Notes: generated from the sequence alone by a model not told the origin. 64,000 nt of DNA from Pontitalea aquivivens (GCF_046507575.1 NZ_JBKFEY010000004.1:62001-126000), one strand, 5' to 3'; shown: positions 1 through 8,468, counted from the first letter of the stretch. A program made the numbers and translations.

Positions 1-901
1 CGGGCACCGGGGCCAGCGTGATCCGCGCCTTGCCCGTGGCCTTGGCGATGCGGTCGGCATTACGCAGCAGGGCAAACAGGTTGGCGGCCGCCTCGACCAG
101 GTCGCCGGTGGCCGACAGGTTCAGATCCGCGCCCGCGCAATCGGGGCCAAAACCGATCCAGACGGCATCGGCGCTGGCCTGCGTCACGGCCAGCCGGACC
201 ATCGCGCCGGGGGCGTAATGCGATTCCAGCTGTCCCGGGGCCGAGGGCCGGGCCGCATCGCCGCCCGTGGCCAGCGGCTGGCCCAGCGCCTGTTCCAGCG
301 TCTCGGCCGGCAGGCCGCCGGGCCGCAACAGGGTGGGCGGGTTCAGCGCCAGGATCGTCGATTCGACCCCCACGCCACAGGCCCCGCCATCGACCACCGC
401 CGCGATCCGGCCGCCCAGCCCCTCGACCACATGGGCGGCGCGCGTCGGGCTGACCCGGCCCGAGGGGTTGGCCGAGGGGGCCGCCAACGGGCCACCAAAG
501 GCGCGCAACAGCGCCTGCGCCACCGGATGCGCGGGCACGCGGATCGCCACCGTGTCCAGCCCCGCCGTCACCAGATCTGATATGCCCGCATCCGGCCGCA
601 GCGGCAGCACCAGCGTCAGCGGCCCCGGCCAGAATGCCGATGCCAGCCGCAGGGCGCGGTCATCGAACCGCGCGATCGCCCGGGCCGCGGCCAGATCGGG
701 CAGGTGCACGATCAGCGGGTTGAACCGGGGCCGGCCCTTCGCCTCAAAGATCCGCGCCACGGCCAGATCGGACCGCGCATCCCCGCCCAGGCCATAGACC
801 GTCTCGGTCGGGAAGGCGACCAGCGCGCCCGTGCGCAGCAGGGCGGCGGCCCGGGCCAGACCGGCCGCGTCGGGACAAAGGGTTTCGGTTTCCGGAGCCA
901 T
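1..901 (-). CDS. tsaC: L-threonylcarbamoyladenylate synthase, Sua5 type (3' end cut by window)
   Basis: Makes threonylcarbamoyl-AMP from threonine, bicarbonate and ATP for the t6A37 modification of tRNAs that read ANN codons. The first 300 residues are visible and the C-terminus lies beyond base 1. The YrdC fold shows TETVYGLGGDA at residues 32-42, then K55, R57/R59 and N61 (FEAKGRPRFNPL), then a PSANPSG segment, all typical substrate-binding positions. The protein continues well past the roughly 190-residue YrdC domain, which fits the longer Sua5 form with its extra C-terminal domain. The ATG at 899-901 is divergent from the acyl-CoA dehydrogenase gene, leaving a 125-bp shared upstream region. 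Confidence 0.93.
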   Translation of the reverse strand, partial: MAPETETLCPDAAGLARAAALLRTGALVAFPTETVYGLGGDARSDLAVARIFEAKGRPRFNPLIVHLPDLAAARAIARFDDRALRLASAFWPGPLTLVLPLRPDAGISDLVTAGLDTVAIRVPAHPVAQALLRAFGGPLAAPSANPSGRVSPTRAAHVVEGLGGRIAAVVDGGACGVGVESTILALNPPTLLRPGGLPAETLEQALGQPLATGGDAARPSAPGQLESHYAPGAMVRLAVTQASADAVWIGFGPDCAGADLNLSATGDLVEAAANLFALLRNADRIAKATGKARITLAPVP

Positions 902-1026
902 GGGATATTCGTGACGCAGCGTTGATGTTGAAGGCGCATGACCTTGCGGTAACCTGCAGCCTGACCGTTGTGCAGACATACGCGCCGCCCGCCCCCTTGC
1001 CAAGGCAGCGCGCAAAGGAGAGTGCC

Positions 1027-2718
1027 ATGCCATTCCGTTCCCCCGTTGCCGAGCTTCGCTTTATCCTTGACCATGTCGTGCCGTTGGCCCCGGTCACGGC
1101 CACCGCGCGTTTTGCCGAAGCGACGCCCGAGATCGCCGAGGCGATCCTGACCGAGGCGGGCCGGCTGTGCGAAGAGGTGCTGGCGCCGCTGAACCGGGCG
1201 GGCGACATGGCGCCGGCGCGGCTGGAAAACGGGGTGCTGCGCAGCGCGCCCGGTTTTGCCGAGGGCTTTCGCGCCATTGCCGAAGGCGGCTGGGTGGCGC
1301 TGGCCGCCGATCCGGCGCATGGTGGCATGGGGTTGCCGCAAACGCTGAATGTCGCGGTGCATGACATGATGTCGGCGGCCTGCATGTCGCTGCAACTGAA
1401 CCCGTTGCTGACGCAGGGCCAGATCGAGGCGCTGGAACATCACGCCAGCGATGAGATCAAGGCGCTGTACCTGCCCAGGCTGATTTCGGGCGAATGGTCG
1501 GGCACGATGAACCTGACCGAACCGCAGGCGGGGTCCGACGTGGGGGCGCTGCGCACCAGGGCGGAACCGAAGGGCGATGGCACCTATGCGATCACCGGGC
1601 AAAAGATCTTTATCACCTGGGGGGATTGCGATTTCGTGGGCAATGTCTGCCACCTGGTGCTGGCCCGCCTGCCCGACGGGGCGCCGGGCACCAGGGGGAT
1701 CAGCCTGTTTCTGGTTCCCAAATACATCCCCGATGCGGCGGGCAATCCCGGTGTGGCCAATGACCTGCGCGTCGTCAGCCTGGAACACAAGATGGGCCTG
1801 CACGGATCGCCCACCTGCGTCATGAGCTTTGAGGGCGCGACCGGCTGGATGGTGGGCGGCCCGCACAAGGGCATGGCGGCGATGTTCACGATGATGAACA
1901 ATGCCCGTCTGGGCGTGGGGGTGCAGGGCGTCGGCATTGCCGAGGCCGCCTGTCAGAAGGCCGCCGAATATGCCCGCGACCGCAACCAGATGGGTGCGAT
2001 CATCGACCATGCCGATGTGCGCCGGATGCTGGCCACGATGAAGGCCGAGGTCTTTGCCGCCCGCGCCATATCCCTGGCCTGCGCGGTGGCGCTGGACATG
2101 GGCCGCGCCACCGCCGAGCCCGACTGGCAGGCGCGCGCGGCGCTGCTGACGCCGATCGCCAAGGCCTATGGCACCGATGTCGGCATGAACGTGGCCGAAA
2201 CCTGTGTGCAGGTGCATGGCGGCATGGGCTATATTGAGGAAACCGGCGCCGCGCAGTTCTATCGCGATGTCCGCGTGGCTGCGATCTATGAAGGCACCAA
2301 CGGCATTCAGGCGATGGATCTGGTCGGGCGCAAGATGATGGATGGCGGTGCCGCCGCCTGCCGCCTGCTGCAGGAAATCGAGGATGACGCCGCCGCCGCC
2401 CGCGACGTTCTGCCCGATCTGGCCGAAGATGTCTGGACGGCGGCCGAAACCCTGCGCGAGGCGACCGAATGGCTGGTGGCCCAAGGCGCGCAGGATCGCA
2501 ATGCCGGCGCGGTGGCGTATCTGCGCGCCTTTGCCCGCGTGCTGGGCGGGCACTTCCATCTGAAGGCGGCGATTGCCGAAGGCGGTGGCGGGCCGCGCAG
2601 CGCGCTGGCCGGGGTCTATATCCGCCGCCTGCTGCCGCAATATGCCGCCGCCCTCGCCGAGGTGAAGGCGGGTGCGGCGGGGCTTTATGACCTGAGCGTG
2701 GAAGATCTGGTCGTATGA
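1027..2718 (+). CDS. Acyl-CoA dehydrogenase with C-terminal extension (DmdC/AcdA-like)
   Basis: FAD-dependent alpha,beta-dehydrogenation of an acyl-CoA, passing electrons to ETF. The 563 residues are longer than a classic 380-residue ACAD because of a C-terminal domain (from about residue 460) seen in the 3-methylmercaptopropionyl-CoA dehydrogenase-like subgroup. The flavin/substrate segment MNLTEPQAGSD lies near residues 158-168. The catalytic base is E422 in IYEGTNGIQ. The ATG at 1027 is preceded by AAAGGAG; an in-frame start further upstream lacks such a site. It overlaps the next gene by 4 bp, so it is probably an operon with the metallo-hydrolase. The real substrate (fatty acyl-CoA or a DMSP-derived thioester) cannot be decided from sequence. 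Confidence 0.9.
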   Translation: MPFRSPVAELRFILDHVVPLAPVTATARFAEATPEIAEAILTEAGRLCEEVLAPLNRAGDMAPARLENGVLRSAPGFAEGFRAIAEGGWVALAADPAHGGMGLPQTLNVAVHDMMSAACMSLQLNPLLTQGQIEALEHHASDEIKALYLPRLISGEWSGTMNLTEPQAGSDVGALRTRAEPKGDGTYAITGQKIFITWGDCDFVGNVCHLVLARLPDGAPGTRGISLFLVPKYIPDAAGNPGVANDLRVVSLEHKMGLHGSPTCVMSFEGATGWMVGGPHKGMAAMFTMMNNARLGVGVQGVGIAEAACQKAAEYARDRNQMGAIIDHADVRRMLATMKAEVFAARAISLACAVALDMGRATAEPDWQARAALLTPIAKAYGTDVGMNVAETCVQVHGGMGYIEETGAAQFYRDVRVAAIYEGTNGIQAMDLVGRKMMDGGAAACRLLQEIEDDAAAARDVLPDLAEDVWTAAETLREATEWLVAQGAQDRNAGAVAYLRAFARVLGGHFHLKAAIAEGGGGPRSALAGVYIRRLLPQYAAALAEVKAGAAGLYDLSVEDLVV

Positions 2719-3761
2719 CGGTTCAGGATCGCGGCCCCGTCCGGATGCCCTGGCCCGAACCGCCCGCGCCCGGCGGGGTGCAGCAGATCGCGCCGGGCGC
2801 GCTGTGGCTGCGCCTGCCGCTGCCGATGACGCTGGATCACGTCAATTGCTATGTCTTTGACGATGGCGACGGCTGGACCCTGATCGACCCGGGGATGGAT
2901 ACGCGCAAGACCCGTGCGCTGTGGCAGGATCTGCTGGATGGCCCCCTGGCGGGCAAGCCCGTGCGCCGGGTCATCGTGACCCATCACCATCCCGACCACG
3001 TCGGCATGGCCGGCTGGTTCCAGACCCGCGGCGCCGCGCTGTGGACCACGCGCACCGCCTGGCTGTTCGCGCGGATGCTGGTGCTGGACGAACAGCACCA
3101 GCCCGTGGCCGAAACGCTGGATTTCTGGCGCGCGGCCGGCATGGACCCGGCCCTTTACGACAAGCGCGCGGCCGAGCGTCCGTTCAACTTTGCCGATGTC
3201 GTCCACCCGATGCCGCTTGGCTTTCGCCGCATCGTCGAGGGCGAGGTTTTTGCGATGGGCGGGCGCGAATGGCGTGTGCACATGGGCGATGGCCATGCCC
3301 CCGAACATGCCACCTTCTGGAGCCTGTCGGACGATCTGGTGATCGGCGGCGATCAGTTGCTGCCGGGCATTTCGGCCAATCTGGGGGTCTATGCGACCGA
3401 GCCGCTGGCCGATCCGGTGGGCGAATGGCTGGCCAGCTGCGCCCGGTTCGCCCGGATCGCCGAACCGCGCCATCTGGTGCTGCCGGGGCACAAGCTGCCC
3501 TTCACCGGCCTGCCGCTGCGGCTGGGCCAGATGATCGACAATCACCTGGGTGCGCTGGACCGTCTGCGCCAGCATCTGGCGCAGGGGCCTTGTACGGCGG
3601 CGCAATGCTTTGCGCCGCTGTTCAGGCGCGCCATCGGCGAAGCGGAATATGGCCTTGCGTTGGTTGAGGCTGTGGCCCATCTGAACCACTTGCTGCACCG
3701 GGATGAGGTCACCCGTACCCGGCGCGCCGGGGATGATGCCTGGCTTTGGGGGCTGGCATGA
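2715..3761 (+). CDS. MBL-fold metallo-hydrolase
   Basis: Metallo-beta-lactamase-fold hydrolase of 348 residues, of the glyoxalase II/LACTB2-like type that often cleaves thioesters. The metal-binding motif THHHPDH covers residues 89-95, with H90, H92, D94 and H95 as ligands, and a later GDGHAPEH segment supplies another histidine. The C-terminal part is helical, as in LACTB2-like proteins. The start codon overlaps the acyl-CoA dehydrogenase stop and the stop overlaps the DUF6173 start (ATGA both times), so the three are translationally coupled. A thioesterase-type role in acyl-CoA turnover is an inference from that coupling. Confidence 0.85.
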   Translation: MTVQDRGPVRMPWPEPPAPGGVQQIAPGALWLRLPLPMTLDHVNCYVFDDGDGWTLIDPGMDTRKTRALWQDLLDGPLAGKPVRRVIVTHHHPDHVGMAGWFQTRGAALWTTRTAWLFARMLVLDEQHQPVAETLDFWRAAGMDPALYDKRAAERPFNFADVVHPMPLGFRRIVEGEVFAMGGREWRVHMGDGHAPEHATFWSLSDDLVIGGDQLLPGISANLGVYATEPLADPVGEWLASCARFARIAEPRHLVLPGHKLPFTGLPLRLGQMIDNHLGALDRLRQHLAQGPCTAAQCFAPLFRRAIGEAEYGLALVEAVAHLNHLLHRDEVTRTRRAGDDAWLWGLA

Positions 3762-4225
3762 CCGATATTCGCACCACCGCCGAGGCGCATGAGGAAAGCG
3801 CCATCCCCTGTGCCGGGGTTGTCCACACCACCGCGGGCGCGCCCCCCACGCCCGAAACGATGCCCCTGCCACCCCAGATCGCGCGGGCCTCGGTCGAATC
3901 CAAAAGCCCCGCGCAATGGGCCTATGAACGGCTGCTGCTGTATATCCGCAACTTTGAAGACCAGCTGAAACCGGATCAAGAGGTGGCGCTGGGCCTGACC
4001 GGCGCCGAGGCCGGGGTGCTGCGCATCGAGGGGCTGGGCTATTTCGCGCCTGACATGCTGACTTTCTATGGCACCGATGACAACGGCGCGCGGACCCAGC
4101 TGATCCAGCATGTCAGCCAGCTGAACGTGATGCTTGTGGCGCTGCCCAAGGCGCCGGAACGCGAAGAACCCCGCCGTATCGGCTTTCATCTGGCCCGTGC
4201 GCTTCAGGATGCCGAGGGGGCGTGA
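3758..4225 (+). CDS. DUF6173 family protein
   Basis: Small cytoplasmic protein of 155 residues with no signal peptide or membrane segment. After a variable, proline-rich N-terminal 45 residues comes a conserved block (SPAQWAYERLLLYIRNFE, then GAEAGVLRIEGLGYF and QLIQHVSQLNVMLVALP) that I recognise as the uncharacterised DUF6173 family of alphaproteobacteria. The ATG at 3758 overlaps the hydrolase stop; a TTG 12 bp upstream in frame is less likely. The function is unknown; coupling to the acyl-CoA dehydrogenase operon is the only clue. Confidence 0.75.
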   Translation: MTDIRTTAEAHEESAIPCAGVVHTTAGAPPTPETMPLPPQIARASVESKSPAQWAYERLLLYIRNFEDQLKPDQEVALGLTGAEAGVLRIEGLGYFAPDMLTFYGTDDNGARTQLIQHVSQLNVMLVALPKAPEREEPRRIGFHLARALQDAEGA

Positions 4226-4234
4226 CACCGCCCG

Positions 4235-4251
4235 CCGGATCGGGTATCCGG
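4235..4251. terminator. Short inverted repeat after the DUF6173 gene
   Basis: CCGGAT and ATCCGG arms (6 bp) around a 5-nt loop, 10 bp after the DUF6173 stop. There is no T-run, so it would be a weak terminator or only a processing hairpin. Confidence 0.25.
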
Positions 4252-4280
4252 AGCTGGGAGAATAGCGTAGGGAGAAGGCT

Positions 4281-4415
4281 ATGGCCGACTACAAGCCGGG
4301 CGAAATGGACATCCGTGCCCAGGAAAAGACCTTTGCGGGTTTCACGAAATTCGTCACCTGGTCGGTGATCGTCCTGATCGGGGCGCTGGTGTTCCTGGCG
4401 CTGGCAAACGCCTGA
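4281..4415 (+). CDS. aa3-type cytochrome c oxidase subunit IV
   Basis: A 44-residue single-span membrane protein. The N-terminal block GEMDIRAQEKTFAGF is the signature of the small bacterial aa3 oxidase subunit IV family. It is followed by one transmembrane helix (about residues 23-41) and a two-residue tail. The family crystallises as an accessory helix of the Rhodobacter and Paracoccus aa3 oxidases. GGAGAAGG sits just upstream of the ATG. The catalytic subunit genes are not nearby, which is usual for this family. No motif beyond the family block could be checked. Confidence 0.85.
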   Translation: MADYKPGEMDIRAQEKTFAGFTKFVTWSVIVLIGALVFLALANA

Positions 4416-4433
4416 CCGGTGGTGGGCGGCGGT

Positions 4434-5090
4434 ATGCGAAGAACGGCGCGGCGGGTTCGCGGATTTGTCCTGGCGCTGATGGTGCCAATCGCGCTGGCGG
4501 GCTGCGGCCTGGGGCCGGAATCCGTGTGGGCCAGCGATGAGGCGGTCGAAAAGGCGTCCTATTCCACCGGGCTGCCGCCCTCGGTCACGCTTTATACCGT
4601 GATCGGCACCCGCAGCGGCGAAGGCGGGCATTCTGCGCTGATGATCGACGGGCGCGAACGGGTCATGTTCGACCCCGCGGGCAGCTGGCGCCACCCCTGG
4701 ATTCCGGAACGCAACGATGTCCACTATGGCATCACCGAGCGGATGCGGAAGTTCTATATCGACTACCACGCGCGCGAGACCTGGTTTGTCCGCGAACAGA
4801 CCGTTCCCGTCAGCCTGGAGGTGGCCGAACTGTTGCGCGCCCGGGCCGAGGCAAATGGCGCGGTGGGCAAGATGCTGTGCGCCACATCCACGGCGTCGAT
4901 CCTGCGCGGGGCGCCGGGGTTCGAATCGGTCCCGGGCACGTTCTCGCCGCTGCGGCTGTCGCGGGCTTTCGGGAATTTGCCGGGCGTGACCGGCAAGGAT
5001 CATTACGATGGCGATCCGGCCAATAATTCCGGCGTGCTGATGATCCAGGCCAAGCAACCCGTCTACGCGCCGGACGAGGCGTTCAACTGA
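4434..5090 (+). CDS. Putative lipoprotein, possible permuted NlpC/P60-like fold
   Basis: 218 residues with a type II signal peptide: basic RRTARRVR, a hydrophobic core, then lipobox ALAGC with C24 as the lipidated residue. The mature part has a GEGGHSALMID segment (H66) and, about 80 residues later, KMLCATSTASIL (C149). A His-first, Cys-later order with a small-residue helix after the Cys resembles circularly permuted papain-like (NlpC/P60, YiiX) proteins, but this is pattern inference only. The ATG at 4434 is preferred over an in-frame GTG at 4419. Its 3' end overlaps the convergent azlD by 8 bp. I know of no assigned function. Confidence 0.75.
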   Translation: MRRTARRVRGFVLALMVPIALAGCGLGPESVWASDEAVEKASYSTGLPPSVTLYTVIGTRSGEGGHSALMIDGRERVMFDPAGSWRHPWIPERNDVHYGITERMRKFYIDYHARETWFVREQTVPVSLEVAELLRARAEANGAVGKMLCATSTASILRGAPGFESVPGTFSPLRLSRAFGNLPGVTGKDHYDGDPANNSGVLMIQAKQPVYAPDEAFN

Positions 5091-5412
5091 ACAGGAACAG
5101 CCCCAGGTAAAGCGCCACCAGACCGGCCACGATCGCGGCCAGCGTGTTGCGCGTGGCCAGGCCCACCGCCACGGTCGCCCCCGCCGCCAGCATCCGTGCC
5201 GGATCGAAGACGCCCCCGGTGGCCTGCGGCCACAGAACCAGGGGCGCCACCAGACCCGGCAGCACCGCAACCGGCGTATAGCGCAGGTAGCGCAGCGCCC
5301 ATTCCGGCAGGGGGCGGTTGCCGATCAGGCCAAGAAAGGAATAGCGCAGCAGGAAGGTGCCCGCGCCAAGCGCGGCGATGATCAGCCAGATCTCGGTTGT
5401 CGAATAGGTCAT
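5083..5412 (-). CDS. azlD: AzlD family branched-chain amino acid export subunit
   Basis: 109-residue integral membrane protein with about four hydrophobic segments, beginning MTYSTTEIW and carrying the PLPEWALRYLRYTPVAVLP block typical of AzlD. AzlD works with AzlC as a two-component exporter of branched-chain amino acids and related compounds. Its ATG lies within the stop region of azlC (ATGA overlap), so translation is coupled. The stop is TGA at 5083-5085, inside the end of the convergent lipoprotein gene. Confidence 0.9.
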   Translation of the reverse strand: MTYSTTEIWLIIAALGAGTFLLRYSFLGLIGNRPLPEWALRYLRYTPVAVLPGLVAPLVLWPQATGGVFDPARMLAAGATVAVGLATRNTLAAIVAGLVALYLGLFLFS

Positions 5413-6134
5413 GCGTCCCCCGCTGCGCGGCGCCGCGCGGCCCAAAGTTCCACCTGTGCCCCCGTGGTCATGGCCGCAACCGCCGCCACCAGAAGCCCCA
5501 GCCCCGACGGCAGGAAGGCCAGGACCAGCGCCAGCGCGACCGATACCGTCGCCGCGGCGACATGGGCCAGCGTGCGCATCGCCGGGGCCAGCATCGCCAG
5601 GAAGGTGATCGGAATGGCGAAATCCAGGGCGAATTCGGGGGGGATGGCCTGACCCACCGCGGCACCGGCCCAGGTGGCCACAACCCAGGCCGGGCAGACA
5701 TGCGAACAGGCCCCGGCATAATAGGCCAGCTTTTCCGCAACCGTCTGATCCGGGGCGCGGTCGTAATCCTGCGCGGCCAGCGTGTAGGACTGATCGATCA
5801 TGCAATAGGCCACCAGTGCGCGTTTCCACACCGGCGCCGGGCCCAGATGCGGGGCAAGCGAGGCCGAATACATCGCCATGCGCAGGTTGACCGCAAGCGC
5901 GGTCACCACCACCAGAACGGTCGGGGCGTTTTCCCCGATCAGTTGCACCGCGGTGAATTGCGAGGCGCCGGCAAGGACCAGAACGGAAAAGCCCATGACC
6001 GCGGTGATGGGCAGCCCGGCCTCGGTCGCGGCCACGCCGAACAGCAGGCCGAAGGGAATGATGACCAGCAGGAACGGCAGCCCCTGACGGAAGCCGCGCC
6101 AGAAGGCGGATCGGTTTGCTGAGGGGGTTTGCAT
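5409..6134 (-). CDS. azlC: AzlC family ABC-independent amino acid exporter subunit
   Basis: 241-residue inner-membrane protein with about six to seven hydrophobic helices. FWRGFRQGLPFLLVIIPFG and GASQFTAVQLIG match the AzlC family. With AzlD it forms a branched-chain amino acid exporter. The ATG at 6134 starts MQTPSANRSAFW; upstream in-frame codons would add a non-conserved stretch. It is divergent from the GNAT gene across 95 bp. Confidence 0.9.
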   Translation of the reverse strand: MQTPSANRSAFWRGFRQGLPFLLVIIPFGLLFGVAATEAGLPITAVMGFSVLVLAGASQFTAVQLIGENAPTVLVVVTALAVNLRMAMYSASLAPHLGPAPVWKRALVAYCMIDQSYTLAAQDYDRAPDQTVAEKLAYYAGACSHVCPAWVVATWAGAAVGQAIPPEFALDFAIPITFLAMLAPAMRTLAHVAAATVSVALALVLAFLPSGLGLLVAAVAAMTTGAQVELWAARRRAAGDA

Positions 6135-6229
6135 GACCTTGCCCGGGCTTGAATTCTGCGCCAGTGATACGGGATGCGCACGCGGATGCAAGTCATCGCG
6201 GCACGTCCCGGCGCGGCGGAGGAGGAGGG

Positions 6230-6814
6230 ATGTCAATTCGGATCAGCCGCGGCATCGCGCCGGGCCAAAGGGCGCGGGCCGCGCAGCTTTATTGGGGCGC
6301 CTTTGGTGGCAAGCTTGGCCGGGTTCTGGGCCCCGAGCGCAAGGCCATGCGCTATGTCGAGCGGGTCCTGGCCCCCGATCACGCGCTGGCGGCGGTCGAC
6401 CCCGCGGGCCGGGTGCTGGGGGTGATCGGGTTTCGCACCCGCGCGGGGGCTTTCGTCGGCGGGACAAGATCGGATCTGGTCGCCATTTATGGCCGGTTTG
6501 GTGCGGCCTGGCGGGCCACATGCCTGTCGCTGATCGCCGAGGAACTGCCCCAGGGTGTGCTGCTGGTCGATGGGCTGGCGGTGGATCAGGCGCGCCGCAG
6601 CGAGGGGATTGGCGCGGCGCTGGTGCGGGCGCTGTGCGCCGAGGCGGCGGCGCGCGGCTATGCCGAGGTGCGGCTGGATGTGGTGGACGAAAACATCCGC
6701 GCCCGCGCGCTGTATGACCGGCTGGGTTTCGTGGTGCTGCGGCGGTCGGATCGCTGGCTGACCCGGGTGATGTTCGATTTCCGGTCGGCGCTGGTCATGG
6801 CGAGAAGGCTGTAG
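6230..6814 (+). CDS. GNAT family N-acetyltransferase
   Basis: 194-residue acetyl-CoA-dependent acyltransferase of the Gcn5 superfamily. The acetyl-CoA pyrophosphate loop is RRSEGIGAALV (R-x-x-G-I-G-A), preceded by the strand VLLVDGLAVD and followed by a typical motif-B end, NIRARALYDRLGFVVL. The ATG at 6230 follows GGAGGAGGG. No neighbour indicates the acceptor substrate. Confidence 0.88.
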   Translation: MSIRISRGIAPGQRARAAQLYWGAFGGKLGRVLGPERKAMRYVERVLAPDHALAAVDPAGRVLGVIGFRTRAGAFVGGTRSDLVAIYGRFGAAWRATCLSLIAEELPQGVLLVDGLAVDQARRSEGIGAALVRALCAEAAARGYAEVRLDVVDENIRARALYDRLGFVVLRRSDRWLTRVMFDFRSALVMARRL

Positions 6815-6844
6815 CGGACGGGGGAGAGGCGGCGGCAGGGGATA

Positions 6845-6859
6845 GGGGGCGCTGCCCCC
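6845..6859. terminator. GC hairpin after the GNAT gene
   Basis: GGGGGC-GCT-GCCCCC hairpin followed on the + strand by TTTT, 30 bp after the GNAT stop. It plausibly ends that transcript. Confidence 0.45.
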
Positions 6860-6882
6860 TTTTGGCCGTGCCGGCCAATTCA

Positions 6883-6910
6883 CCCCCGGAGTATTTCGGC
6901 CAAGAAGAAG
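6883..6910 (+). repeat. Dispersed repeat, copy A (GAGTATTT...CCAAGAAGAAG)
   Basis: 28-bp unit, CCCCCGGAGTATTTC then GGCCAAGAAGAAG, lying just beyond the 3' end of the gene at 6912-7940. Related copies occur at 13021, 31985, 51981, 52024, 55418, 56367, 58673 and 58705. Confidence 0.7.
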
Positions 6911-6911
6911 C

Positions 6912-7940
6912 CTAGTCGAAGGTTCCGGTGACACGGCCGAGCAGCATGAAGGCGCGCGCGGTGCGGGTGTCGGCCAGGTCGATCACATCCTGATCGGTGG
7001 CGTTCTTTTCGAATTCGGTGAAGGTCTTGTCGAACTGGCGCAGGAAGTGATGCGCCGCATCGCGGAAGATCGTGTCGCCGCGCATGCGCCCGGCGGTCAG
7101 CGCCAGGGACGAGCGGTCGCGCACGCCGCCAAGCGCCGCCACCTCGCGGCCGCGTTCGCCGCGGGCGAAGCGGCGCCAGAGTTCGGGGCGGGCGCGGTCT
7201 GGCTTGAGGTCATCCATGTAGATGCCGTCCTGCGCCAGAAGGTTCAGCACATCCTGTGCGGCGCGGATCAGCTTGGCCATGGTGCGGTCTTCCAGCGCGC
7301 GGCGGAGCGCGCGAAAGCCTTCCCGGTCATCGGGGCTGTCGGGGAAATTCAGCGCCAGGATGAAATCGGCCACTGATACCGGGGCGCGCAGATCCTCGGC
7401 CGGGGTGCCGAGGGCGAGCGCGGGCTGATCCTCGCCCGGGGGGGCGGGGCGTGGGGCGGCCAGCGCAGCCTTGCGGTCGGCGGAGGGTTGCGTGGCCTGG
7501 GCATCGCGGCGCGAGGTGAAGGTGACGATGGCGCTTTCGGCCTGGCGGGCGGCGGCGGCGATTTCATCAAGCTTGCGTTCGACCGTCTGCCCGCTGCGCA
7601 CCGTTTGCTGGGACACCCAGGCGCTGCGCATCGCCTCGACCGCGCGCTTGAGATCCTGCGCCTCGGCGCGCATTTCGCGCGCGGTGCGCGCGGTGACGGC
7701 GGCCACCCAGATCATTGCCACGGGCAGAAAGATGCCCACCAGTGCCATGGTCAGCGACAATGCGTCAAAGCCGCTGCCGCTGTCGGGGATCAGCAGGAAG
7801 AACACAAGGACCAGCGCGAACCAGACCAGTGTCAGCGCCAGGGCGATGCGTTCCACGCCGCTGAGCCGCGACAGCGGCCGGGCGCGCGGGGTGATCGCCG
7901 GGTCCGCCGGGGGTTTGCTGGCCGGTTTCGCGACAGGCAT
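6912..7940 (-). CDS. Uncharacterised inner-membrane protein with coiled coil
   Basis: 342 residues. A proline/basic N-terminus is followed by two hydrophobic segments (about residues 29-50 and 60-84), then a predicted helical/coiled-coil stretch (about 88-140: AREMRAEAQDLKRAVEAMRS and onward). A low-complexity Ala/Pro linker leads to an alpha-helical cytoplasmic domain (about 190-342). I recognise no catalytic motif or named family. The overall shape suggests a bitopic membrane organiser, but that is inference. The gene lies 12 bp downstream of greA on the same strand (greA stop 7953), so the two are probably co-transcribed. Confidence 0.8.
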   Translation of the reverse strand: MPVAKPASKPPADPAITPRARPLSRLSGVERIALALTLVWFALVLVFFLLIPDSGSGFDALSLTMALVGIFLPVAMIWVAAVTARTAREMRAEAQDLKRAVEAMRSAWVSQQTVRSGQTVERKLDEIAAAARQAESAIVTFTSRRDAQATQPSADRKAALAAPRPAPPGEDQPALALGTPAEDLRAPVSVADFILALNFPDSPDDREGFRALRRALEDRTMAKLIRAAQDVLNLLAQDGIYMDDLKPDRARPELWRRFARGERGREVAALGGVRDRSSLALTAGRMRGDTIFRDAAHHFLRQFDKTFTEFEKNATDQDVIDLADTRTARAFMLLGRVTGTFD

Positions 7941-7952
7941 GGTGCGCCCCCG

Positions 7953-8423
7953 TCAGATGAAGCGAACGGCGAGGATTTCGTAGCTTTTGTCGCCGCCGGG
8001 GGTTCGGACCTCGACGCTGTCGCCTTCTTCCTTGCCGATCAACGCGCGCGCCAGCGGAGATTTCATGTTCAGCAGGCCGCGTTCCAGATCGGCCTCGGCC
8101 TCACCGACGATCTGGTAGGTGCGCTTATCCTCGGTATCTTCGTCCACCAGGGTGACGGTGGCGCCGAATTTCACCGCCCCCGACAGGCGCGACGGGTCGA
8201 TGACCTCGGCCCGGCCCAGGATGGATTCCAGTTCCTTGATCCGGCCTTCCACGAAGCTCTGCTTTTCGCGGGCGGCGTGATATTCGGCGTTTTCCGACAG
8301 GTCGCCATGTTCGCGCGCCTCGGCAATCGCCTTGATCACGGCGGGACGTTCCACCGTCTTGAGGGATTTCAGTTCCTCATCCAGCGCGTCATATCCTGCG
8401 CGCGTCATCGGTATCTTTTCCAT
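7953..8423 (-). CDS. greA: Transcription elongation factor GreA
   Basis: 156 residues, the usual GreA length. It rescues backtracked RNA polymerase by stimulating transcript cleavage. The N-terminal coiled coil carries the acidic tip (GDLSENAEYHAAREKQ; D and E at the loop), and the C-terminal FKBP-like domain ends GDKSYEILAVRFI. The ATG at 8423 (MEKIPMTRAGYDALDEEL) is the conserved start, with AAGGG upstream. It is divergent from the ETF-QO gene across 265 bp. Confidence 0.97.
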   Translation of the reverse strand: MEKIPMTRAGYDALDEELKSLKTVERPAVIKAIAEAREHGDLSENAEYHAAREKQSFVEGRIKELESILGRAEVIDPSRLSGAVKFGATVTLVDEDTEDKRTYQIVGEAEADLERGLLNMKSPLARALIGKEEGDSVEVRTPGGDKSYEILAVRFI

Positions 8424-8468
8424 GGAGGCCCTTGATCGCGGTGACTGGTGAAATTCAACGGATGCTTG

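Noticed and set aside
712..2640. 642-codon minus-strand frame opposite the acyl-CoA dehydrogenase
   Set aside because: Antisense shadow; its lower end also conflicts with the well-supported tsaC frame.
4919..4930. GGGTTCGAATC, resembling a tRNA T-loop
   Set aside because: Inside the lipoprotein gene, with no acceptor or anticodon stems around it.
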